The notes under the pieces were generated by a model. That model was not told where the DNA came from. It saw only the letters and a list, made by a program, of their open reading frames with translations, and ran no database searches. A stretch of 64,000 nucleotides of DNA from JADKIH01 sp964595205 (GTDB lineage Bacteria > Bacteroidota > Bacteroidia > AKYH767-A > 2013-40CM-41-45): positions 169,404 to 233,403 of the forward strand of contig CAZQOQ010000002.1 in NCBI GenBank assembly GCA_964595205.1, read 5' to 3'. The translations under genes and the position numbers were made by a program. Of this stretch, positions 31,830 to 40,865 are shown piece by piece (within the stretch, counting starts at the first letter, position 1; every line of letters starts with the position of its first letter).

Positions 31830-34052
31830 ATGACGAAAAGTACTTTCTTAATTTTTTCATTCATATTTATTGCAATATCTGCTTTATGTCAGACAAAAGG
31901 GAAAATTCCAATATTTAATTTTGATTTTGAAATAGTTGAAAAAAGAAATCCAGCGAATTGGAGATTTTTTGGAGATTCCAATTACAAAACAGCTCTCGAC
32001 TCAACTTATGTAAGGAGCGGAAAATATTCTGCTTCGATTGAATTTATAGAGGGAACTCCTAACTTCAAGGCTTGGTCATATACTATTCCAGATAATTATG
32101 CCGGAAAGAAAATTACACTAAGCGGATACATTAAAACAGAAAATGTTAAAGAAGGCTATGCAGGCTTATGGATGAGAATAGATCCTTCTATTGCTTTTAA
32201 CAATATGAATGAAAATGGTGTAACAGGCACTACCGATTGGACTAGATACGAGATTACTTTAGACATGAATCCAGGTAAAACGAAGCAAATTGTTATTGGA
32301 GGACTATTGGTTGGCGTTGGTAAAATGTGGATAGATGAATTAACAGTTAGCATTGACGGAAAAGATATTAAAGAAACAAAACCAATTGAAAAAATTCCAT
32401 TTCCTGCCGATTTAGATCAAGAATATAACAAAGGGTCTCAAATAACAAATATTATACTAAATGAAAATACCCTTGAAAATTTAAAAGTACTAGGATTGAT
32501 CTGGGGATTTTTAAAATATTATCATCCTAATATAGCAAAAGGCGAATTCAATTGGGACTTTGAGCTCTTTAGATTCCTTCCAATTTTTTTGCGCGTTGAA
32601 AACCAAAATAGTAGAGATGACTCTTTAGTAAAATGGATAAAGAATCTTGGATTATTTCCTGAAGGTAAAAAAATAAAGATTAAATCATCAGTAATAAAAT
32701 TAGAACCTGATTTAGATTGGATTAATAATTCTTCCTTTTCAACAGAACTAAAGAATGTACTTAATAAAGTTAAATATTCTAAAAAGAATCGGGAACCTTA
32801 CTACATTGGACTGGAACCAGGAATAAGTAATCCTATTTTCAAAAATGAAAACGCTTATTCGTCCATTAAGTACCCTGATGCAGGATTTCGTCTGCTGACT
32901 TTATATAGATATTGGAATATTATTCAATACTTTTTCCCTTATAAAAATCTAATTGAAGAAGATTGGAAGAACGTTTTGTTAGAATTTATTCCAAAAATTA
33001 TTAATACAAATGATGCAACAGAATACATGCTTGTTGTTTTAGAACTTATTGGTCGAGTGCACGATACTCATGCAAACATCTGGGGACCTAACAAAGTCTT
33101 AGACACTTATTTCGGGCTTAATAATGCTCCATTAGAATGTGTCTTTATTGATAATAAACTCGTTGTAAAATATATTTACGATGCAGAATCAGGAATGAAA
33201 AGTCATTTAGAAATTGGCGATGTAATTACAACTATTAATAATAAATCAATTAATGAAATCGTAAAAGAAAATCTAATTTATACTCCTGCTTCCAATTATT
33301 CGACCCAATTAAGGAATATTTCGCGCAATATCTTAAGAACTAATGACTCAATTATTAATATTGAATTCGTTAGAAATGATAAAAATGAAATTGAAAAATT
33401 AAATACTTTTCCCCTGAAAGAAATAAATATCCTCAGGATGAATAATAAAACGGATACATGCTTCAAATTAATAAATAAAGACATTGCCTATATTAATAAT
33501 GGCACACTTAAGAAAGATTACCTTCCTGAAATTTGGAAAAATATAGAAAGCACGAAAGGACTTATAATCGATATTAGAAATTATCCTTCTGATTTTCCAA
33601 TTTACGATATGTGTAATTATTTACTTCCAACTACTAAACCATTTGCAAAAATTACAACTGGTAGTATAGAAATTCCCGGATATTTTTTCTTCAAGAAGGA
33701 CATTACCGTTGGAAAGAAAAATCAAAACTACTACAAAGGTAAAGTGGTAATATTAATAAATGAGCTTACTCAGAGCTCAGCAGAATTTCATACAATGGCT
33801 TATAGATTGCACCCAAATGCAATAGTTCTAGGCTCTACAACAGCAGGGGCAGATGGAAACGTCTCACAATTCAGCTTACCGGGAAGGATAAATACAATGA
33901 TCAGCGGAATTGGAATTTATTATCCCGATGGAAAAGAAACCCAAAGAATCGGAATTATTCCTGACATTGAAATGAAACCTACAATTGAGGGAATTAAAAA
34001 AGGGCGAGATGAATTAGTTGACAAAGCAATAGAATTAATTAATGGACAATAA
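31830..34052 (+). CDS. Secreted S41-family peptidase with N-terminal carbohydrate-binding-like domain
   Basis: The protein has 740 residues. Signal peptide MTKSTFLIFSFIFIAISALC is followed by a jelly-roll-like domain (about 30-195: NFDFEIVEKRNPANWRFFG, SGYIKTENVKEGYAGLWMRI, MWIDELTV). A helical S41 N-domain and a PDZ-like segment (about 440-500: LEIGDVITTINNKSINEIV) precede the catalytic core, with the nucleophile in LINELTQSSAEFHTMAYRL near residue 650 and then TTAGADGNVSQF. It should cleave proteins outside the inner membrane. The gene is strikingly AT-rich, with many ATA, AAT and TTA codons, compared with its neighbours, and stands alone, which suggests transfer. Confidence 0.85.
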   Translation: MTKSTFLIFSFIFIAISALCQTKGKIPIFNFDFEIVEKRNPANWRFFGDSNYKTALDSTYVRSGKYSASIEFIEGTPNFKAWSYTIPDNYAGKKITLSGYIKTENVKEGYAGLWMRIDPSIAFNNMNENGVTGTTDWTRYEITLDMNPGKTKQIVIGGLLVGVGKMWIDELTVSIDGKDIKETKPIEKIPFPADLDQEYNKGSQITNIILNENTLENLKVLGLIWGFLKYYHPNIAKGEFNWDFELFRFLPIFLRVENQNSRDDSLVKWIKNLGLFPEGKKIKIKSSVIKLEPDLDWINNSSFSTELKNVLNKVKYSKKNREPYYIGLEPGISNPIFKNENAYSSIKYPDAGFRLLTLYRYWNIIQYFFPYKNLIEEDWKNVLLEFIPKIINTNDATEYMLVVLELIGRVHDTHANIWGPNKVLDTYFGLNNAPLECVFIDNKLVVKYIYDAESGMKSHLEIGDVITTINNKSINEIVKENLIYTPASNYSTQLRNISRNILRTNDSIINIEFVRNDKNEIEKLNTFPLKEINILRMNNKTDTCFKLINKDIAYINNGTLKKDYLPEIWKNIESTKGLIIDIRNYPSDFPIYDMCNYLLPTTKPFAKITTGSIEIPGYFFFKKDITVGKKNQNYYKGKVVILINELTQSSAEFHTMAYRLHPNAIVLGSTTAGADGNVSQFSLPGRINTMISGIGIYYPDGKETQRIGIIPDIEMKPTIEGIKKGRDELVDKAIELINGQ

Positions 34053-34116
34053 TATTTAAAAACGCAGAAAATCAATTGATCTCTTGATGAAATCTTAATT
34101 GTTAAACAATTATTTA

Positions 34117-34962
34117 TTAAAAATTCTCTCTGATAAAATACTCTCTCAATCCATCAATCGGCTTCTGAATAATTTTCCCAAGTTTTATTTTTTTCTCTGC
34201 AGCAACTTCCTTCAGTAAATCACTGAAAAGAAAAGAAATGCTACCCACAAAATGTACAGGTAATTTATCAAAACCCTCATAGTTTATCACATATAATTCG
34301 ATAAATTCCCTGAAGCCTTTTTTAATCGTCGTTTTTATCCACTCGTTATCACGATGCTGGTACATGAAATGAACGAAAGAAGCCAGCCATGAATTTGCTG
34401 TGGGATTGCCATATACATTATTTATTACGTCGTCACGGGTAAGATGGTATTTTGAGGTAAATTCGAGACTTAGTTCTTCCGGCAGTAGATTGTAAAAATA
34501 GTTTGTGACAAGTTTTTTACCCAGCCATATACCTGCACCTTCGTCGGCAAGGATAAAACCGAGGCCATAATTGTTTTCATGAATTTCTTTCCCGTCGAAA
34601 TAAACCGAATTACTTCCTGTACCAATAATACATGCAATTCCTTCTTTATTTCCACAGGTGGCAAGAACGGCTCCATGAATATCATGATCGACCCTGATTG
34701 CCGCATTAATAAACAGGAAAGCCAATGCGTCTGAAATAATCTTACGCTGCTGATCGCTGGAACAACCGGCTCCGAAAAAAAATATTTTTTCAACAGATTC
34801 CGGATTGATGTTGTTTGTGATCCCATCACGAACAATGTTAATTACATCCTGTGTGCTTAAGAAATTCGGATTGATTCCAGCTGTCTTCAGGTTCGTTGAT
34901 TTATTGCCGTCGGTGAAAACCCAGTCTGCCTTGGTTGAACCGCTGTCGATGATTGCAATCAT
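34117..34962 (-). CDS. BadF/BadG-type sugar kinase, probable N-acetylglucosamine kinase
   Basis: The start at ATG 34,962 (MIAIIDSGSTKADWVFTDG) places the phosphate-1 motif DSGSTKADW at the N-terminus, as expected; an upstream ATG would add ten residues. The protein has 281 residues with ASKHA-fold marks: GAGCSSDQQRKII, the phosphate-2 region CIIGTGSNSVYFDG, and GFILADEGAGIWLGKKLV. It belongs to the BadF/BadG/BcrA/BcrD ATPase group that includes N-acetylglucosamine kinases of Bacteroidota. It is divergent from a sugar symporter across 257 bp, which favours uptake and phosphorylation of an amino sugar. Substrate is inferred. Confidence 0.8.
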   Translation of the reverse strand: MIAIIDSGSTKADWVFTDGNKSTNLKTAGINPNFLSTQDVINIVRDGITNNINPESVEKIFFFGAGCSSDQQRKIISDALAFLFINAAIRVDHDIHGAVLATCGNKEGIACIIGTGSNSVYFDGKEIHENNYGLGFILADEGAGIWLGKKLVTNYFYNLLPEELSLEFTSKYHLTRDDVINNVYGNPTANSWLASFVHFMYQHRDNEWIKTTIKKGFREFIELYVINYEGFDKLPVHFVGSISFLFSDLLKEVAAEKKIKLGKIIQKPIDGLREYFIRENF

Positions 34963-35084
34963 GGGGACAAAATACAAATATTTTTTTACCATGGAGCCAA
35001 GATGACTGATTAGAATACAAAGCGGGAGAAACTGTTACATTTCTCTTCGTTCATTACATACACCAAGTTTACGTCTCCGATTCT

Positions 35085-35114
35085 TACTTTCTTTGTCCTG
35101 ATACAAAGAAAGTA
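35085..35114. repeat. Perfect 12-bp inverted repeat between divergent sugar genes
   Basis: TACTTTCTTTGT (35,085-35,096) and ACAAAGAAAGTA (35,103-35,114) pair completely around CCTGAT. It could be an operator in the divergent promoter region, but hairpins of this wording are, as I recall, dispersed in Bacteroidota genomes, so a repetitive extragenic palindrome is equally likely. Confidence 0.6.
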
Positions 35115-35219
35115 CAGAGAATCACAGAGAAATAATAAACATTTTGATTTAATAAAATAAAATCTAAGAGGTTCTGCCTATTGCAAAAGACATTATTTTT
35201 CATTTCAAAATTATCGTGC

Positions 35220-36695
35220 ATGGTAAACAATGAAACTAAAGTTGGTCGCGGAGCGTTGCCGACAATCATTTCAGTATTTTTCTTCTGGGGATTCGTTGCT
35301 GCGAGTAACGACATCCTGATACCGGTATTTAAAGAGAAACTAAATCTGGAGCAATGGCAGTCGCAGATGATTTCATTCGCATTCTATGTGGCTTATACGG
35401 TCGGATCGCTCATCTATTACCTCATATCGAGAGGAACAGGCGGCGACTTATTGAACAGGATCGGATATAAAAACGGAATTGCAGGTGGACTCTGCATCTC
35501 TGCGCTTGGAACACTCTTGTTTTATCCGGCAGCCGAAACTTCATCCTTTCTGCTGATGATCACCGGATTGTTTATCGTAGGGCTCGGGTTCTCATTGCAG
35601 CAGACAGCAGCCAATCCGCTCACGATAGTCCTGGGAGACCCGAAGAAAGGCTCGCAACGACTTTCGCTCGCAGGGGGAATAAATAATATCGGCACTACGA
35701 TCGGTCCGCTGATAGTGAGTCTCGCAATCTTCGGAACCATCGACACAAGCAAAGCGTCCATATCGAGTATTGAAGGAGTGAAAGTGCCGTACCTGATTCT
35801 CGGCGCAGCCTTCCTGATCGTTGCTGTGATATTCAAATTCTCTTCCATACCGGACAAGATCAACGTTAAGGCCGGAGACGATTCCAAACAATCCGCCATT
35901 GAAGACCGAAAGAGCGTATTCAATTACCCGCAGCTCGTCATGGGCATGATCGGAATCTTCGTGTATGTAGGTGTTGAGGTATCGACAGCCAGTAATCTTC
36001 CCGAATATATGCGGCAACATTTGAATACGCCAACCGACCAGATCGCGCCTTACATCAGCCTGTTCTGGGCGAGTCTCATGATCGGCCGGTGGACGTCTTC
36101 GGTCGGAATATTTAACATTAACTCGACATCAAAAAAGATTTTGAATTTTGTAATGCCCTACCTGGCCTTTGGTTTCTACATGCTCGTAAACATTATTGCC
36201 GGGCACGACATACAGCCACTGTACCTCTACTCTGTCGTAATTGTTGCATTGCTAATAGGAGATCTTTTGAGCAAAGGAAATCCCGCGCGGCAATTATTGA
36301 TTTTTTCGGCGATGGGAATTACAGCTCTGATGATTGGAATGCTAACTGAAGGAATGGTGAGCGTTTACGCATTTATCAGTGTTGGATTATTCTGCAGCAC
36401 GCTCTGGCCTTGCATCTTTACATTGGCAATAGCCGGCTTAGGAAAACATACGAACGAAGGTTCAGGCCTGCTGATCATGATGATCATGGGTGGCGGAATA
36501 ATCAGCCTCCTGCAAGGCTGGCTGGCGGGTGACAATTACCTGGGGATTCAATGGAGTTACCTCGTTGGTGTTGCCTGCTTTTTATATATGGCATTCTATG
36601 CCGTGAGGGTGAAGACGGTTTTGAAAAAACAGGGAATTGATTATGACCACAAGGCAGAATTCAGTCCGGATCTGAAGTCGGAGTCTGTAGTATGA
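35220..36695 (+). CDS. Sugar:proton symporter of the FucP/FHS major-facilitator family
   Basis: The start at ATG 35,220 gives a 491-residue protein with 12 expected membrane segments. It begins VFFFWGFVAASNDILIPVFK, the hallmark N-terminal helix of FHS-type L-fucose/glucose/galactose symporters. GLGFSLQQTAANPLTIVLG and LAGGINNIGTTIGPLI match helices 4-5 of the family, and GVEVSTASNLPEYM and NEGSGLLIMMIMGGG match helices 7 and 11. It should import a hexose or amino sugar with protons. Its partner is the divergent kinase. The stop codon lies in the loop of a hairpin and a tandem repeat follows directly. Confidence 0.88.
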   Translation: MVNNETKVGRGALPTIISVFFFWGFVAASNDILIPVFKEKLNLEQWQSQMISFAFYVAYTVGSLIYYLISRGTGGDLLNRIGYKNGIAGGLCISALGTLLFYPAAETSSFLLMITGLFIVGLGFSLQQTAANPLTIVLGDPKKGSQRLSLAGGINNIGTTIGPLIVSLAIFGTIDTSKASISSIEGVKVPYLILGAAFLIVAVIFKFSSIPDKINVKAGDDSKQSAIEDRKSVFNYPQLVMGMIGIFVYVGVEVSTASNLPEYMRQHLNTPTDQIAPYISLFWASLMIGRWTSSVGIFNINSTSKKILNFVMPYLAFGFYMLVNIIAGHDIQPLYLYSVVIVALLIGDLLSKGNPARQLLIFSAMGITALMIGMLTEGMVSVYAFISVGLFCSTLWPCIFTLAIAGLGKHTNEGSGLLIMMIMGGGIISLLQGWLAGDNYLGIQWSYLVGVACFLYMAFYAVRVKTVLKKQGIDYDHKAEFSPDLKSESVV

Positions 36696-36712
36696 TTTCA
36701 GACTCGGACTTC
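36674..36712 (+). repeat. Inverted repeat spanning the symporter stop codon
   Basis: GAAGTCGGAGTCTG (36,674-36,687) and CAGACTCGGACTTC (36,699-36,712) pair with one mismatch. The TGA stop (36,693-36,695) lies in the loop. There is no T-tract, so it is not a standard terminator. Confidence 0.65.
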
Positions 36713-36794
36713 ATACCCGGACTGTATCCAGACTCGGACTTCATACCCGGACTGTATCCAGGTTCGGACTGTATCCAGGCTTGGACTGTATCCA
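36701..36794 (+). repeat. Tandem repeat: two exact 30-bp units plus two 17-bp partial units
   Basis: The 30-bp unit begins GACTCGGACTTCATACCCGG and occurs exactly at 36,701-36,730 and 36,731-36,760. Shorter units ending GGACTGTATCCA follow at 36,761-36,777 and 36,778-36,794. The array fills the gap before the next gene. Confidence 0.9.
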
Positions 36795-36821
36795 GCTTTC
36801 CAATTCCAATAAAAATCAATT

Positions 36822-38282
36822 ATGAAAAAAAACGTTTGGAACTTAAGAATTCTCACAGCAATTCTTTTGTTTCCATTATTGTTTATTAATGTCAAAGATT
36901 CACACGACTGGGGTGATGATTTCGCTCAGTACCTGATACAGGCGAGAAATATCGTTGAGGGAAGGCCTCAGACTGAGAATGGACTATTGCAGAATGAAAA
37001 AGATCCCGCTTATGCCATCGAGGCATACCCGGTAGGACTGCCGATTTTGATTTCACCTGTATATTTTTTTTATGGACTCGATATTTTTCCCTATTGCATC
37101 CTCTTTTCAATCATACTATTCCTTTCCGGTTTATTATCATTTGAATTCTTCAGGAAACGGACCAATGGTTTTATCGCCTTGCTGATTACACTCCTGTTTT
37201 GCTATAATCCGGGAATACTGGATATCAAAAAACAGATTTTATCAGAAATACCATTCATATGTCTGACATTTATAACACTGCTATGGGTCGAAAATTTTTC
37301 TCAGAAGAAATACTCCTGGCTGATTACCGGAATAATTTTTACGTTATTAATATCCGTCCGGTTAGCAGGAATTGCAGTTTTTGCCGGTTATATCATTTTT
37401 GAAATCGTAAAATACATAAAGGTATCTCCTGATCTGAGGAAGAAGAATTATAAGAAATTATTATTTACAATTATGGTTACTTCCGGATTCTTTCTGCTTC
37501 TGAATGCTTTGTTGTTTCCCATTAAAGCAGGAGGTTTGTTTGATTTTTATGCGGGCGCTTTCAGAAGTCATGAGTTACAACTCGAAAACAATCTTACCTT
37601 TTATTACAGGGTATCCGAATATATCTTCCCGTTTTATGGTTCATGGATACCCTCGCCATGGATAATAATTGCCTTAACGGGCTGGTCGATAAAGGCATTT
37701 ACATCTGCGACGTTTCTTGAATTTGTTTTTCCTTTATATATTTTACTTGTCCTCCTTTACCCTTATGCAAATGCAGGATTAAGATTTTTATTACCTGTAT
37801 TGCCATTTTTAATCTATTACACAGGTTACCTGGTATACCGTGTGTTTTATGCTGCCGGCAAAAAAGCTCACTGGGCAAGTGCAGCACTATTTATAATACT
37901 CTTAACAGCTTATATATCGCCGGCCAGGGGAATAATAAAAAGTCAATCATTCATTGAAGACGGGCCACAGCAGGAAGCAGCGGTGCAGCTTTTTAATTAC
38001 CTGAAGACGACTCCTGCAGATGCGGCAATAGTTTTTTGCAAAGCGAGGGCGATGTCGCTCTATTCCGGACGTTCAGCATTATACACTGCAAAGAACCAGA
38101 CGCCAGAAGATGCATTTTTCCAATTTCACAGGCACAGGAATTTATTTCTCGTGATTGGAAAGGTTTCGAACGACAATGAGATTTTTGATATGAAGCTTAC
38201 AGATTTTATCTCAAAGTTCAGGGATCAATATCAGCAGGTATGGGAGAATGAACACTTCAGGGTTTATAAGCAGGTAAAATAA
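36822..38282 (+). CDS. Multi-pass membrane protein, GT-C/GT39-like glycosyltransferase
   Basis: The 486-residue protein has about ten hydrophobic segments. After the first helix comes DSHDWGDDFAQYLIQARNI, the acidic periplasmic loop typical of GT-C enzymes of the PMT/ArnT (GT39) type that use polyprenyl-phosphate sugars; AYPVGLPILISPVYFFYG follows as in those proteins. The C-terminal ~100 residues form a soluble periplasmic domain (PADAAIVFCKARAMSLYSGR). It probably transfers a sugar to lipid, glycan or protein on the outer face of the inner membrane. Acceptor unknown. Confidence 0.75.
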   Translation: MKKNVWNLRILTAILLFPLLFINVKDSHDWGDDFAQYLIQARNIVEGRPQTENGLLQNEKDPAYAIEAYPVGLPILISPVYFFYGLDIFPYCILFSIILFLSGLLSFEFFRKRTNGFIALLITLLFCYNPGILDIKKQILSEIPFICLTFITLLWVENFSQKKYSWLITGIIFTLLISVRLAGIAVFAGYIIFEIVKYIKVSPDLRKKNYKKLLFTIMVTSGFFLLLNALLFPIKAGGLFDFYAGAFRSHELQLENNLTFYYRVSEYIFPFYGSWIPSPWIIIALTGWSIKAFTSATFLEFVFPLYILLVLLYPYANAGLRFLLPVLPFLIYYTGYLVYRVFYAAGKKAHWASAALFIILLTAYISPARGIIKSQSFIEDGPQQEAAVQLFNYLKTTPADAAIVFCKARAMSLYSGRSALYTAKNQTPEDAFFQFHRHRNLFLVIGKVSNDNEIFDMKLTDFISKFRDQYQQVWENEHFRVYKQVK

Positions 38283-38380
38283 TTTTCAATTTACCGGGCA
38301 GAAGCACGTCAGTAAAAGTAACCAGATAGCAGATGTCCGATTGTATAAAAGCCTTGAAGGATATTATAATTACGAAGACA

Positions 38381-40687
38381 TTAAAAATACTGTACAGAAA
38401 TTAAGATATCCGTATTTCTCCCTTTATCATCGCTGCAGGAAATTTTCAATTTACCCTGCCCGGGGGTAAAAAACAAATGCTCTCCGGGTAAACAGGACTT
38501 ATAGAAGCGGTCGTTAATATACCAGTAAACCGTTGAAACTTCATTGTCAGGATTACAACTGAGCATGATCTGTTGCCCGTCATTCATACCGACGAGATAC
38601 TCCTTATTGTTTATGGGTGACGTGATAACCGGCGGATGTGAAGTGAAGATCCGGGAACAGTCGTGGTTATGCGGAGGAATTTTCCTGTAAACGATTTTCT
38701 CATTCTCATAATAGCTCAGTACTTCCTGCTTTAGATCAGGAAACAACATTATCTTGTATCCGTTTCCGGGAAGACATGCTGTACAATAAGAATACGACTC
38801 ATCAGGTGAAACAAATATTTTTTTCAGATGAGTGCATTTTACATTGGAAGAAATTCCAGGGATGAAATAATCGATGACCTGGTGTTCACAGAATTCTTCA
38901 GGAGGATTTCCACTTTGAGTACAAACGAGCCTGAAGTCAAGATCCTCAGGGTAAACAAACCATCGGTTTGAAGAATTATAATCGATTGAATTAAAAATCT
39001 CAAATAAAAGCGGAGTGGCAATATCTGCACCTGTTAATTCAGGAACTCCCTCACCGGAAAAATTTCCGACCCACACGCCAACCGTAAAATCGGGATTATA
39101 ACCGATTGACCAGGCATCTCTTCTTCCATAAGATGTACCTGTCTTCCAGGCAATTTTGGAAACATGAATGCTGCTTTGATAATTATTCGGAAGATCGGGA
39201 CGAGTGAGGGTACTGAGAATCTCTGAGATCATAAAGGAGCTTGCGGGGCTGAAAGCCTGAACGGAGACGGAGCCGGACGTGTCGTTTAGCCATCTAATCG
39301 GAGAAAATTTTCCTTCATGAGCGAACGAAGCATAGAGTGAGGTAAGTTCTTCGAGCGTTACCCCGCATCCACCCAGAACGGCAGACAGGCCAAGTTTTTT
39401 TTCATCCCGTGAAATCTGAGCGAACGAGCATTGCTTCAGTTTATCAGTAAAGGTCGACACACCCAGCTGGCTGAGTAATCTTACAGCAGGAATGTTTAAT
39501 GAATTCGAAAGTGCATGCTCGACAGTAATATTCCCGTTGAACTTCGTGTTGAAATTCTCGGGCGCGTATCCATCGAAATCGACCGGCACGTCGGCGACAA
39601 TGCTCTTCGGCGTTACGAGTCCTTTGTCGAAAGCAAGAGCATACAAAAATGGTTTGATGGCGCTTCCGGGAGAACGGATTGCAGTAACACCATCCACCTG
39701 TCCGCTGTTTTCCAGGTCATTCATGTCAGGAGATCCCACATATGCCTCCACCCTTCCGGTTTTATTGTTAATCACGATTACTGAAGCATTCCTGATATTC
39801 AGAAGTTTTGTCCGCTTATTATAATTATAAGTGATGGAAGATATTTTCTGCTGGTTAATCCGGTTAAGTGAAGTATGGATGACGGGCACATCCGGAAAAA
39901 CTGAATGCATCCTGATCGAAAAATGCGGCGCCTGGGAAACAACCGGAGTCCTTATCGCCTGAATTGGTTCGGTCAAAGCATCCATGATGTCTGCATCGTT
40001 AAACAATTCCGCTTCGCCCATCTTTCGAAGCCATTTGTTTCTGGCTGCAAGCAGTTGTTCGTCCTTCCTTCCAGGGGTAAGCGCATTCGGTCTGTTGGGA
40101 ACAACGGAAAGCGTTGCAAGTTGTGCAATGGAAAGCTTCCCGGGCAATCTGCCAAAATACAGCAATGATGCGGCCTTCACGCCTTCAATGTTTCCTCCGT
40201 AAGGAACCAGCGTCAGATACATCTTAAGAATTTCCTTCTTGGAAAAATTTAATTCGAGCTGAACTGCACGAAACATTTCAACGATCTTATTCCAATAGGT
40301 ACGCTCCTTCGGATAAAGAAGTCGCGCTAACTGCATCGTAATAGTTGATGCCCCGGAGGTTCTTTGAAGATGCATCATATTATTTGATGCGGCCCTGAGT
40401 ATTGCAAACGGGTTTATGCCTGGATGATAATAATACCAACGATCTTCCTTGAAGAGAATGGCCTTCTCCAGTTGCGGAGATACGTCCTCATCTTCCGTAA
40501 TCATCCTCCACTTTTCGTCGGAAGATAAAAATGCATGAATGATTGTACCGTCGGAGGCTGTGACAATCTGGGAATAATTGATTTTTGATTTTAAGGGGAA
40601 AATGAAATTCAAAATAAAAAATACAACCAACCCCGATATAAAAATAAAGGAGATTAATTTAAATGATTTTTTGAGAATTGATTTCAA
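38381..40687 (-). CDS. pbpC: Penicillin-binding protein 1C
   Basis: The 768-residue bifunctional enzyme polymerises and crosslinks peptidoglycan. A single N-terminal membrane segment (LISFIFISGLVVFFILNFIF) is followed by a GT51 transglycosylase domain: ILFKEDRWYYYHPGINPFAI with the catalytic Glu, TSGASTITMQLARLL and KKEILKMYLTLVPYGGNIEG. The transpeptidase domain has the SxxK in SPGSAIKPF (Ser near residue 340), SLN in HALSNSLNIPAV, and KTGTSYGRRDAW. The C-terminal ~140 residues form the PBP1C biotype domain with four Cys-containing loops. It neighbours an alpha-2-macroglobulin gene, the pair known from E. coli pbpC-yfhM. Confidence 0.95.
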   Translation of the reverse strand: MKSILKKSFKLISFIFISGLVVFFILNFIFPLKSKINYSQIVTASDGTIIHAFLSSDEKWRMITEDEDVSPQLEKAILFKEDRWYYYHPGINPFAILRAASNNMMHLQRTSGASTITMQLARLLYPKERTYWNKIVEMFRAVQLELNFSKKEILKMYLTLVPYGGNIEGVKAASLLYFGRLPGKLSIAQLATLSVVPNRPNALTPGRKDEQLLAARNKWLRKMGEAELFNDADIMDALTEPIQAIRTPVVSQAPHFSIRMHSVFPDVPVIHTSLNRINQQKISSITYNYNKRTKLLNIRNASVIVINNKTGRVEAYVGSPDMNDLENSGQVDGVTAIRSPGSAIKPFLYALAFDKGLVTPKSIVADVPVDFDGYAPENFNTKFNGNITVEHALSNSLNIPAVRLLSQLGVSTFTDKLKQCSFAQISRDEKKLGLSAVLGGCGVTLEELTSLYASFAHEGKFSPIRWLNDTSGSVSVQAFSPASSFMISEILSTLTRPDLPNNYQSSIHVSKIAWKTGTSYGRRDAWSIGYNPDFTVGVWVGNFSGEGVPELTGADIATPLLFEIFNSIDYNSSNRWFVYPEDLDFRLVCTQSGNPPEEFCEHQVIDYFIPGISSNVKCTHLKKIFVSPDESYSYCTACLPGNGYKIMLFPDLKQEVLSYYENEKIVYRKIPPHNHDCSRIFTSHPPVITSPINNKEYLVGMNDGQQIMLSCNPDNEVSTVYWYINDRFYKSCLPGEHLFFTPGQGKLKISCSDDKGRNTDILISVQYF

Positions 40688-40865
40688 TGCTTGCTTTTGG
40701 TTGTTTCAATATTCAGAGGTTAAGACCAGATGCATATTTCTTTTTAACCTGAGGAAACAAAGGTTAAGCGCAGTGTACACAGAAAATCATAAATAGCTTA
40801 ACATTTTTTTGTGAACTTTGTGCAGCCTTAGTGTGCTTTGTGGTTAAAATTATTTATTCCGGGTC

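Noticed and set aside
36692..36889. Rightward frame translating the 30-bp repeats (SDFIPGLYPDSDFIPGLYP)
   Set aside because: It overlaps the symporter stop and the start of the next gene and contains only repeat sequence.
38283..38460. TTTTCAATTTACC repeated near 38,283 and 38,440
   Set aside because: The shared stretch is only about 14 bp, one copy lies inside the pbpC coding end, and no structural or regulatory context supports significance.
40800..40860. TTTGTG-rich text (TTGTGAACTTTGTGCAGCC...) upstream of pbpC, with a similar stretch near 19,515
   Set aside because: I considered an operator or CRISPR-like repeat, but it is a short imperfect run of CTTTGTG words of the kind scattered in Bacteroidota spacers, with no regular spacer pattern.
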